NCBI RefSeq assembly: GCF_000239775.1
Contig: NZ_CAFI01000080.1
Span: forward strand, 1 to 46,864
Direction: 5' to 3'
From: Bradyrhizobium sp. ORS 375
GTDB lineage: Bacteria > Pseudomonadota > Alphaproteobacteria > Rhizobiales > Xanthobacteraceae
Length of the DNA: 46,864 bases
Both the position numbers and the translations under genes were made by a program. Shown here piece by piece: positions 18,045-26,115 of this stretch; within the stretch, counting starts at the first letter, position 1; each line of letters begins with the position of its first letter. The notes under the pieces are model-generated. The model did no database searches, was not told where the DNA came from, and saw nothing but the letters and a program-made list of their open reading frames with translations.

Positions 18045-21000
18045 TCAGGCGCGGCGCTTCTTGCGCCCGAAGGCCTGCCGGCTCCAGTGCCGGTCGGTCG
18101 ATTTGTAGCGGACCGGGCAGTGGATGCCGATCACCCGCTGCAGCGCGCCGAGGCTCATGATCTGGGTTCTCGCGAGCAGCTGCTCCGACATGTCCTCAGT
18201 CCATTCCTGGGCGAATGCCCGCGTCAGCAAACCGGGGCCAGTCGCCAGCCAGACAAGGTCGTGGTCGCCGCGATTGAGTCCCGTGACGGCCAGGCGCAGC
18301 GCACGCAAGATTACTGGATGACGTGGCGCTACCGCGATGAAGTTGTTTCCGATCGAGCCGTAGCTTTCCTGATAGACGACCAGGGTCGCACGCGGAGATA
18401 CAAACGTGTCAATCGGCGCAAGGCAGCGATCGTCCGCATCGGCGTAGATTCCGCCATGGGTCGCCAGATAGGCAAGACGGAAGATGTCGGCTTTCTGGGC
18501 CGGCATCCGTGCCCGCTTATAGGCCGACAGCACCTCATCGCCGTGATCGCGCTCGATGAGACCCGTTGCCTCGGAATCATCGAAGCGGATCAAATCAAAG
18601 GCCGGATTCAATGTCTTCCAAGTCTGCATAAGCTCGACCACGTCCTGCGGAGGCTCGTGATCCCAAAATTGAACAATACGAGCAGGGATGTTTGACGACA
18701 GGCCAGGAGATCCTTCGCCCGTCACGATCGAGCGGTAAGCGCGGCGCAGATCCACAGCCGCAAAAATTGCGGCGGCGGTATAATCGGGGTGCTTGAGTAT
18801 GAGATCTCGGAGAGCTGCCATGCGAGGCTCGCCTTGGAGTTCTTTCGCGCGTCGCAGCGAAGCGAGCGCTTCCGAGTCCAGCGAGAACTCATCGATCATT
18901 TGGCCTACCTGATTCTGCGAAGGACTCAACGATTTGTTCTTGAGCGTCAGGGATCCCCTCGATAGTTCGGTGAACTTTTGCAGAGCGGCGCGTGCTGTGT
19001 CGACATCCAGATCCATCAAGGCTGCCCGAGCCAGCTCGTGGTGTGCTGCTGGCCCTGGAGGGTGCAAGTCTCGCGCTTCTCTATACGCTGTTATAGCTTC
19101 CGGATACCTGAACATCGCTTCGGCAACCCGCCCGCGCAGCAGCGCAGTACGTGATTCTTCAACGGGATTCGACGCGGGCGATTCCGAAAGCAATTGCGTA
19201 GCGTGCTCGTACTCGCCTAGCTCCGTCGCGAGTTGAACTTGATGAGACCAGAGCAAGAAGTTCGACCGGAGCTCTCTTGGTAAATTGGCAAGGATGTCTG
19301 CGGCGCTGATCCAATCTCGAAGCTGGCGGAGGAATTCGACCTTCAATCCGGTGAGTTCAGGTGCAAGTCCAAGCTTCGCTATTCCATCGTCGAGCGTCCT
19401 CATCGCCTGGTCGCGAGATCCCGCCGCAAATAGCGCGCGCGCTTTGCCCAGCCAGCATGAGACATTGGTTGGGTGCTGATGTAGCGCGCTTCCATAGAGC
19501 TCTTCGGCTTCTGCCCATTTCTCCTTTTGTGCCAGAATGTCGGCTAGCTCCAGTAGAGCCCCAACATGACGGCCATCAATTGACAAGGCGCGTTCTAGCC
19601 ATTGCGTTGCTGAATCAATTCGACCGAACGACCTTTCCTCGACCGCAACCGCCAGCGCCGCCTGAACATTCTGCGGATCTATTGCAATAATCTCCATAAA
19701 TGTCCGAAGTGCATCATTGCGGAACCCTTGCCGGCGTAAATTGAACCCAAGCGTCATAAGCGCTTTTGAGTTTCGCGGATACTCCTCCAGTATGGCCATC
19801 ACAATCTCGGTGGCTTCGACATAACGGCCGAGCTCAATAAGCTCGGTGGCAACATCCAGTCGGCGGTCGAAATTTGAAGTATCGATCGCGCTAATACGTC
19901 GAAATATACTCAGCGCAGCCGGGCGATCGCCACGTCGACGATAAACCTGCGCAAGGCCATTAAGAGCTCCGATGTGATCGGACCTCTTGGCTAGCGCTGC
20001 GCAAAAAAGCGCTTCTGCGTCTTCCAAGCCGTGTCGTGCTGTAGCTATTTGTCCAAGCGCAACCAGAGCTCCGACGTTTTCTGGATCAACTGTCAAAACC
20101 TGCTTCAGCTCGACTTCTGCCTCAAGTAGTTTGCCCTGCCGATACAACGCTTGTCCTAACCCTGTCCTCGCGCTTGCCTTGTTCCGGCATCGTGAGAAAG
20201 CGCTGCGAAAGACGCGTTCTGCATCTTCATAATTGCTTAGTTGCATCTCAAGGTGTCCAATCTCCAAAAGGAGGTTGGAGTCGCCGATGGTCGCCTCTGC
20301 CTTTATAAACGCGTCCAGTGCTTCGGTAGGTCGGCCGGCTGCTTTAAGGGCGTTCGCGAGGGCTAGTCTTGTGGGGCCGTGCTCAGGCCATTCTGATAGG
20401 ATCTTTTTGTACTCGGCTATTTCTGCCTCGGTGTCTCCCAGTTGTCGAAGCGCCTTTCCAATCTCGGTCCAGGCATTTACGTTGCGAGGGTCGCATTCTT
20501 TGGCGATAGAAAGATGCTCTATTGCGGCGTGAGGATCGCCAAGCTCGCGCATAGTTACGCCTAGCGCGTGATGGTGAGCCCCATTTTTTGGCTGCAGCCG
20601 CGCCAACCTCAAGAATATCTGAACTGCGAGATCAAGACGCGTCTGCTTGCGGAATACGTAAGCAAGCGCATTGAGCGCTCTCGGGTTATCCGGCGCCTCA
20701 CCCAGAACTGCTTCGAGTCGCTCTTGAGCCTCGTCTAGGAGGCCCGCGTCGCGCAGCCAGTGGCCTAGGTCTATTTGCAGGTTAACATCGGAGGATGAGC
20801 CCGCAACCGCTTTCCGTAGAAAAGAGATGGCTTCCTCCGCTCGCCCTGACGCTTTCATCAAACGAGCCACCAGGGCTAATGCCGCTTGGTCGCCCGGGGA
20901 TGAACTGTCAAGTTCGAGGCCTATTTGAAGGACTTGTTCGATTCGACCAGTCCGTCCAAGTAGGTCGACAAGATGGCTGAGGGCCGGAGCTCGAGTTTGA

Positions 21001-21407
21001 GCATGGCGGCTGGCTGCCTGGAGTGCCGAAATAGCATCGTCATGGCGCCCCTGGGATGCAAGTGCAAGCCCGAGGACGAGACTGGCTTCTCCATTCTCGG
21101 GATCCAATTCGAGTAGTTGGCGGCAAGAGTATTCGGAGCGCTTAAAATCGTTTTCGAGTACATAGGCGCGGGCAATACCGATGAGCGCGGATCTGTTCTG
21201 GGGGGCGGTCGAGAGGACGTCTTCAAACGTGGAGCGTGCTTCCTGAGCATTGCCTAACTCCAGATGGCTGTATGCACACTGCACGACCACGTTTATATTT
21301 GATGGATCAAGCTCTCGCGCAGCGCAAAACGCCCTAAGCGATCCAGTCCAGTCGCCCTCGGCGCGCAGCCTTAAACCTATTTCGATCAACTCGTGTGGCC
21401 TGCTCAT
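18045..21407 (-). CDS. TPR-repeat protein with C-terminal GT32-type glycosyltransferase
   Basis: A 1120-residue protein. Residues 1 to about 720 are tandem tetratricopeptide repeats (34-residue units with W/L-G-Y-A-F-A-P spacing, such as ALNALAYVFRKQTRLDLAVQ and ALNGLAQVYRRRGDRPAALS), continuing less clearly to about 880. From about 906 a sugar-binding DXD glycosyltransferase domain begins (ARIVQFWDHEPPQDVVELM). It has KADIFRLAYLATHGGIYAD and a DXD motif D990-A-D992, matching the Gly_transf_sug/GT32 class, whose DXD binds a metal and a nucleotide sugar. O-GlcNAc-transferase-like architecture (TPR plus transferase) suggests that it may glycosylate a protein or be recruited by one. The TPR part has markedly lower GC than the transferase part. 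Confidence 0.88.
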   Translation of the reverse strand: MSRPHELIEIGLRLRAEGDWTGSLRAFCAARELDPSNINVVVQCAYSHLELGNAQEARSTFEDVLSTAPQNRSALIGIARAYVLENDFKRSEYSCRQLLELDPENGEASLVLGLALASQGRHDDAISALQAASRHAQTRAPALSHLVDLLGRTGRIEQVLQIGLELDSSSPGDQAALALVARLMKASGRAEEAISFLRKAVAGSSSDVNLQIDLGHWLRDAGLLDEAQERLEAVLGEAPDNPRALNALAYVFRKQTRLDLAVQIFLRLARLQPKNGAHHHALGVTMRELGDPHAAIEHLSIAKECDPRNVNAWTEIGKALRQLGDTEAEIAEYKKILSEWPEHGPTRLALANALKAAGRPTEALDAFIKAEATIGDSNLLLEIGHLEMQLSNYEDAERVFRSAFSRCRNKASARTGLGQALYRQGKLLEAEVELKQVLTVDPENVGALVALGQIATARHGLEDAEALFCAALAKRSDHIGALNGLAQVYRRRGDRPAALSIFRRISAIDTSNFDRRLDVATELIELGRYVEATEIVMAILEEYPRNSKALMTLGFNLRRQGFRNDALRTFMEIIAIDPQNVQAALAVAVEERSFGRIDSATQWLERALSIDGRHVGALLELADILAQKEKWAEAEELYGSALHQHPTNVSCWLGKARALFAAGSRDQAMRTLDDGIAKLGLAPELTGLKVEFLRQLRDWISAADILANLPRELRSNFLLWSHQVQLATELGEYEHATQLLSESPASNPVEESRTALLRGRVAEAMFRYPEAITAYREARDLHPPGPAAHHELARAALMDLDVDTARAALQKFTELSRGSLTLKNKSLSPSQNQVGQMIDEFSLDSEALASLRRAKELQGEPRMAALRDLILKHPDYTAAAIFAAVDLRRAYRSIVTGEGSPGLSSNIPARIVQFWDHEPPQDVVELMQTWKTLNPAFDLIRFDDSEATGLIERDHGDEVLSAYKRARMPAQKADIFRLAYLATHGGIYADADDRCLAPIDTFVSPRATLVVYQESYGSIGNNFIAVAPRHPVILRALRLAVTGLNRGDHDLVWLATGPGLLTRAFAQEWTEDMSEQLLARTQIMSLGALQRVIGIHCPVRYKSTDRHWSRQAFGRKKRRA

Positions 21408-21538
21408 GATCTCGATTGTCCACGATCCGCTTTAGCCGTGCTCAAATTAAATATACCAGAGGTGGTGCGCGTTCACGTTCGGTCGAAGTTAATTCGGGTT
21501 GCGGCTGATCTCTTGCTTGCAGAGAGGTACTGGGCGCA

Positions 21539-22552
21539 TCAACCGATTTCGATCAGCCCAAGTGCAAGGAGGCCCAGGCCTTCCTTCGCTCGCCTGTCTG
21601 CGAGTGCCGGTTGTGCCCCCCTTCGCGATTGTCGCGGGCTTTCGCCGAAGGCTTGGCGGTAGGCGCGGTTGAAGGAGGCGATGCTCTTGAAGCCGGTGCC
21701 GTAGGCCACGGGGGCGATCCTTCTGTTCAGCAGACCTGGCTCCTTGATCGTTTCGCGGACGCGCTCGAGACGGCGGGCTCGGACGTAGCTGGCGACGCCG
21801 CCGACCGGCTCAAACAGGCGATACAGCGAGGCGCGCGACAGGCCGAAGGCGCGTGCGAGGGTTGCTGCGCTGAGGTCGCGCGCGTTCAGATTGGCGTCGA
21901 TGTAGTTGCGGATGGTCACGAAGGACGCCAGCTCGGACGATGGATCGTTCGTTGTTTGAACGTCGGCCGAGAGCAGGCTCATCGCCAGCGTGGCGACGCC
22001 GTCGGTCGCGTCGTCGAGCGCCTGCCGGCCAGTGCGCTGCACCTCCTCGACGATGGTTTGCAGTGCGGCGCCGAGCACTGCGACAGCAGCGCTGGCGGAG
22101 AGGACGCGGCCGTGGACCCGGTCATCGGACGTACCGCTTAATCGTGTCGGCGCCAGCCACAGGGTGATGCACGACGACGTTGCTTCGTCGTCCTGCCACG
22201 CAAGACGGAAGGGGTAGCGAAGGCTGAACACGCCGACGCTTCCCGCCGGACACGATCGCTTTTCGACCTGGGTTTCGAGGCTCAGCGTGCCCGCGCGAAC
22301 CAGGCACAGTCCGATCTGATCAAACGTACGACCATTCACGACGCGCGGGACGCGGAGCAACTCCCGTGGTCCGCCTTGATGCACGCTGAGGGCGCCGCGT
22401 TGCGTTGCCCACACCTTGAAATCGTCGTTCGGCGACGCGATCCGATCATCAGCTATGTCGAACACCGGAAACAAAACATTGCGCCACTGCCACGGGGCAG
22501 GCGCGTCACAGATCGGCAGATCGAGGTGTTCAGCGCAATTAGTCAGATCCAT
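21539..22552 (-). CDS. AraC-family transcriptional regulator
   Basis: A 337-residue protein whose C-terminal 100 residues carry two helix-turn-helix motifs of the AraC/XylS family. The first includes LSAATLARAFGLSRASLYRLFE. The second includes RRIAPVAYGTGFKSIASFNR, followed by AYRQAFGESPRQSR, the family signature region. The N-terminal part (about 1-200) resembles the cupin-like AraC_binding_2 domain (RVPRVVNGRTFDQIGLCLVRAGTLSLE), which senses an unknown ligand. It is transcribed divergently from the Hint-domain gene across a 141-bp gap, so that gene is a natural target candidate. The C-terminal tail after the HTH is unusually long. Confidence 0.9.
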   Translation of the reverse strand: MDLTNCAEHLDLPICDAPAPWQWRNVLFPVFDIADDRIASPNDDFKVWATQRGALSVHQGGPRELLRVPRVVNGRTFDQIGLCLVRAGTLSLETQVEKRSCPAGSVGVFSLRYPFRLAWQDDEATSSCITLWLAPTRLSGTSDDRVHGRVLSASAAVAVLGAALQTIVEEVQRTGRQALDDATDGVATLAMSLLSADVQTTNDPSSELASFVTIRNYIDANLNARDLSAATLARAFGLSRASLYRLFEPVGGVASYVRARRLERVRETIKEPGLLNRRIAPVAYGTGFKSIASFNRAYRQAFGESPRQSRRGAQPALADRRAKEGLGLLALGLIEIG

Positions 22553-22693
22553 ACGAGGTAATTGGTGGCCGCTGATTTTGCAATTCGTCTCAGATTGTTA
22601 CCAAATCGTTTACGGAGCGCGTATGTTAATTGCTCGCCTTTTATCACATTGATAACAGATCCCGGCAATCGATTTCAGTAATGGGGTGTTTCT

Positions 22694-23665
22694 ATGGCCG
22701 CGACCGAAACGTTCAACTACGCCTATCAGTTGAGTCTGTCTGGCACAAAATTCAAGATTGTGGATGCCAACCTCAGCACCAGCATCGTCAATGCGGTCGG
22801 CGGAGGCGTCATCGTCAAAGACCCGACCCCAACTGACGACATGACCGCTGGCGACAGGATCAAGGTCACCGATGTCAGCGTCGGAAATCTTGCCACGGGC
22901 AATTATGATTTCATCGCTGTGGCAGACGCCAAGGATCATGGTTCGACGATCAGCGGCATCATCGTCCAAGGTCCGAACGGGACGTACTATTTTCTGACGG
23001 ACTCCCCTTACTCGGGAAATCTGGGCGGTGCGAACGGCAACCTCAAGATCACGTCATACGAGACGACGATCTGCTTCTTCGCCGGCACCATGATCCGGAC
23101 CCCTGACGGCGAGGTCGCCGTCGAGACGCTGAAGCGGGGTGACCAGGTCCTCACGCATGACGGAAGCGTCGCGACGGTCGACTGGCTGGGCGTGCAGACC
23201 ATCTCGCTGCGCTTTGCCGACAAGCTGCGCGTGCTGCCGATCCGGATCAAGGCGGGGGCGCTCGGCGACAACGTGCCGGCGCGCGATCTGCTCGTCTCGC
23301 CCGACCATGCGATCCTGGTCGAGGGTGCCCTGATCCATGCTGGCGCGCTCGTCAACGGCACCTCGATCGTGCGCGAGGCCGACGTGCCGACGACCTTCAC
23401 CTACTACCATGTCGAGGTCGAGGACCACTCGCTCATCCTCGCCGAGAACACGCCGGCGGAGACCTTCGTCGACAACATCGATCGGCTGCATTTCGACAAT
23501 TGGGCCGAGCACGAGGCGCTCTATCCCAACGGCAAGCCGATCAACGAGCTGCCCTATCCGCGCGCCAAGTCGCACCGGCAGGTGCCGGTCGCCACGCGCG
23601 TGATGCTGGCGGCCCGTGCCCAGGCGCTGGTGCCGGGCTCGGCGGATGACAGCGCGGCGGCGTAA
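22694..23665 (+). CDS. Hint-domain (Hedgehog/intein) protein
   Basis: A 323-residue protein. Residues 1 to about 120 are a Gly/Asp/Thr-rich, beta-rich segment with no signal peptide. From C127 (ICFFAGTMIRTPDGEVAVE) a Hint_2-type domain begins, continuing through LKRGDQVLTHDGS, a conserved His region LVSPDHAILV (H205) and HSLILAENTPAETFVD. Hint domains catalyse an N-S acyl shift and self-cleavage at the first Cys. In alphaproteobacteria this family is usually attached to secreted RTX-type proteins, but no Ca-binding nonapeptides are present here. Lack of a Sec signal fits export by a type I system. The gene is divergent from the AraC regulator and ends at a strong terminator. Confidence 0.85.
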   Translation: MAATETFNYAYQLSLSGTKFKIVDANLSTSIVNAVGGGVIVKDPTPTDDMTAGDRIKVTDVSVGNLATGNYDFIAVADAKDHGSTISGIIVQGPNGTYYFLTDSPYSGNLGGANGNLKITSYETTICFFAGTMIRTPDGEVAVETLKRGDQVLTHDGSVATVDWLGVQTISLRFADKLRVLPIRIKAGALGDNVPARDLLVSPDHAILVEGALIHAGALVNGTSIVREADVPTTFTYYHVEVEDHSLILAENTPAETFVDNIDRLHFDNWAEHEALYPNGKPINELPYPRAKSHRQVPVATRVMLAARAQALVPGSADDSAAA

Positions 23666-23690
23666 GTCGACGACCCGGATCCTGCAATAG

Positions 23691-23723
23691 AAAACGGGCG
23701 GCGCCACTGGCGCCGCCCGTTTT
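23691..23723. terminator. Perfect bidirectional rho-independent terminator
   Basis: A perfect 15-bp stem with a three-base loop (ACT). The arms are 23691-23705 (A4 then CGGGCGGCGCC) and 23709-23723 (the exact complement ending in T4). It sits between the convergent Hint gene (stop 23665) and the GT2 gene (stop 23740). The A-tract on one side and T-tract on the other let it work in both directions. Confidence 0.93.
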
Positions 23724-23739
23724 GCTTTGCGAAGGTCGT

Positions 23740-26115
23740 TCAGATCCCCGAAGGCACGTCGCGCGCGAGTGGCGGCTCGTTCAACCGCGGCTCGCGGTCG
23801 CCGGGCGGCCAGGCCAACGCGCCATAGGGCACGCCGTTGCGCGCGAGCAGCGGGCTGTACAGCGGATCTGCGATCAGATGCTCGCCCCAGCGTGCGCGCA
23901 ACATGTCGAGCTCACGCTCATAGCGATGACGGCGGTCGGCGCGGCGGTCCTTGCCGCGACTGGCCGATTCGGCATGGATCAAACGGGCATGCGGCGTCAG
24001 CACGATCCGTTTCCCGGCCTCACGCAGCCGCAGACAATAGTCGACATCGTTGTAGGTGATGGGAAAGCGGAGTTCGTCCATGCCGCCGACCTCGAGATAG
24101 TCGCTGCGACGGGTGACCAGACAGGCCGCGGTCACCGCGCTGCACTCATGACTCACGCGCAGCAGGTCGAGGTAGCTGCCATCATCCGCCATGCGGTCTG
24201 TGAAGGCATGCGCGGCGGCGAAATTGCTCCCGAGTACGATACCGCCGTGCTGGACCACGCCGCCGGGCCATGTCAGGACGGCGCCGACGGCGCCGACGTC
24301 GGGCTCGGCAAGGCGCGTCAGCATCTCCTCGAGCCAGCCATCATCGCGCGCCTCGATGTCGTTGTTGAGCAGGCAAAGGACGTCACTGTCGAGCGTCGCT
24401 GCGGCGCGATTGTTCAGCCGGGCGAAGTTGAACGGCCCGGGGACTTTGAGGGTCGCGATCCCGCGGTTGGGCAGCGCGGCAAGATACGCCAGCGTCTCCG
24501 GGTCCGAGCTATCGTTATCGATCACCAGGATCTCGGCATGGGCGCGCGCCGCGGCGGGCGCGATGCTGTCGAGACAGGTCCGCAGCAGCGTCAATTGGTC
24601 GCGGGTAGGGATCACGATGGTCGTGCGCTGCCGCTCGATCTCGCGGCGGACGCGGACCGCCGGAAACAGGTCGCCGTCGCTGACCGTCACCTTGGCCGGC
24701 AGACCACGCGTCTCCAGATGCATCCGAGTTGCGGAGGCCAGATGCTGGCTCGCGGTCGCGACGTCGAAGCGCTCGACCGTGCCGAGCGAGCCGGGCAGGT
24801 GCAGCACCGAGGCTGCGGCCGGTCCGGGCACGTCGAATGACGCATTGAAGAGCCGATAGAGATTGTCGGGTCGGACCACCAGTGCAACGCGGGCGGCATT
24901 GGTGCGAAGAGCGAACAGATGCGCGCAGTAACCCTGCTCCAGCATGCGTTCGTAATCGAAGGCCGAAAACGCCATCGGCCATAACTGACCGTCGGATGCG
25001 ACCAGGTCGACGTCGCCATAAAGCGCGACGGACTCGGGATGCTGATCCAAGGCCGCGGCAATTCGGGCGAGCGCGTTCGGTGCGAGCAGGGCGCCGGCAG
25101 CAAGCGCCACGATGGCATCCGAATCCGCTGCGACCTCGTCGAGAAACTCCTCGAACGCATCGGCATCGAGCGCTGGCGCCGGCGCTTCGAGGATTCCGGC
25201 CGTCCAATGCGTGTAGCTCTGGGCCTCGAGCGAATCGATCGTCCGCTCGGCTCCTGTCTGCCCGACGATGATCACCGACAGCTGCAGCTGACTTTCGGCC
25301 GGGGCCGGCAGCGGAAAGCGGTCGCGCCAAGGTGTGTAGCTCGCAAGCGGCAGCGACGACGGGATGATCTGGTCGTAGAGCTCGCCGCGCAGGCGTTCGG
25401 ACGGCAGCTCACCGAGGCGCTCCAGCGTGCCGGCCAGGCCGTCGGGAAAGGCCACGAACATCGTGCTCGCCGGGATCGGCTCACGCGAGTCCTTGCGCAT
25501 CGTCAACTGGTGCACGCGACCATCGGCGAAGCGCTCGGGCAGATGCACATCGAAGGCACGAACGTTGCGGCCGTCAGCCGGATCGGACGGATCGTCGATC
25601 CGCGACCAGATCGCCGCGCGGACCTGGGCCACCGCCTCGCCGTCGACCATGATCTCCAGGGCGCCTTCGGCCGGGCTGTCGATCCAGCCCGATACCCGCA
25701 GGCCGCCATGCCAGCGCAGCCGCGCCTTGGGACGCGGATCGTCGACGCCGTCCTCGACAGAGGTCAGGTCGATGGGATGGCCGACCGCAGTCCCGAGGTT
25801 TGCAAGCCTCGCTTCCACGCGGCTGGCGGCTGAGAGCTGCGCCGCAGGAAGGCTGGCCACAAAGCCGAAGGCACCATCGCTTGCTGCGAGCCCGGCCAGC
25901 TCGGGGACGAAATTGTCGGCATGGGCGGTCGCGACCACGACGCCGTCGAGCAAAATCTCGACGGTGAAACGGCGCTCCAGATCGTTGGGGTCGACGACGA
26001 AGCCAGTTAGCGTCCCGTCGGCCAGCAGCGCGAGCCGGCTGGTCTCCGTCAGATCGTCGATCTTGGCGGCGGCTGATCGCCGCGCTGGTGGGGTCTGCCT
26101 GCGCAAGGTCGTCAT
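23740..26115 (-). CDS. Large GT2-family glycosyltransferase with N-terminal beta-sandwich and tandem GT-A domains
   Basis: A 791-residue protein. The N-terminal about 30-230 holds two related beta-rich units (LTGFVVDPNDLERRFTVEIL, then VSGWIDSPAEGALEIMVDGE), seen in some large bacterial glycosyltransferases. A first GT-A-like domain (about 275-470) keeps YGDVDLV. A second, canonical GT2 domain (about 500-760) begins TTIVIPTRDQLTLLRTCLDS. It has LLNNDIEARDDGW, with the sugar-metal Asp at 586, and the catalytic-loop YNDVDYCLRLREAGKR, as in rhamnosyltransferases. Its start overlaps the upstream gene's stop as ATGA, so the two are translationally coupled. The probable role is addition of sugars, plausibly dTDP-rhamnose made by the adjacent rfb genes. 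Confidence 0.88.
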   Translation of the reverse strand: MTTLRRQTPPARRSAAAKIDDLTETSRLALLADGTLTGFVVDPNDLERRFTVEILLDGVVVATAHADNFVPELAGLAASDGAFGFVASLPAAQLSAASRVEARLANLGTAVGHPIDLTSVEDGVDDPRPKARLRWHGGLRVSGWIDSPAEGALEIMVDGEAVAQVRAAIWSRIDDPSDPADGRNVRAFDVHLPERFADGRVHQLTMRKDSREPIPASTMFVAFPDGLAGTLERLGELPSERLRGELYDQIIPSSLPLASYTPWRDRFPLPAPAESQLQLSVIIVGQTGAERTIDSLEAQSYTHWTAGILEAPAPALDADAFEEFLDEVAADSDAIVALAAGALLAPNALARIAAALDQHPESVALYGDVDLVASDGQLWPMAFSAFDYERMLEQGYCAHLFALRTNAARVALVVRPDNLYRLFNASFDVPGPAAASVLHLPGSLGTVERFDVATASQHLASATRMHLETRGLPAKVTVSDGDLFPAVRVRREIERQRTTIVIPTRDQLTLLRTCLDSIAPAAARAHAEILVIDNDSSDPETLAYLAALPNRGIATLKVPGPFNFARLNNRAAATLDSDVLCLLNNDIEARDDGWLEEMLTRLAEPDVGAVGAVLTWPGGVVQHGGIVLGSNFAAAHAFTDRMADDGSYLDLLRVSHECSAVTAACLVTRRSDYLEVGGMDELRFPITYNDVDYCLRLREAGKRIVLTPHARLIHAESASRGKDRRADRRHRYERELDMLRARWGEHLIADPLYSPLLARNGVPYGALAWPPGDREPRLNEPPLARDVPSGI

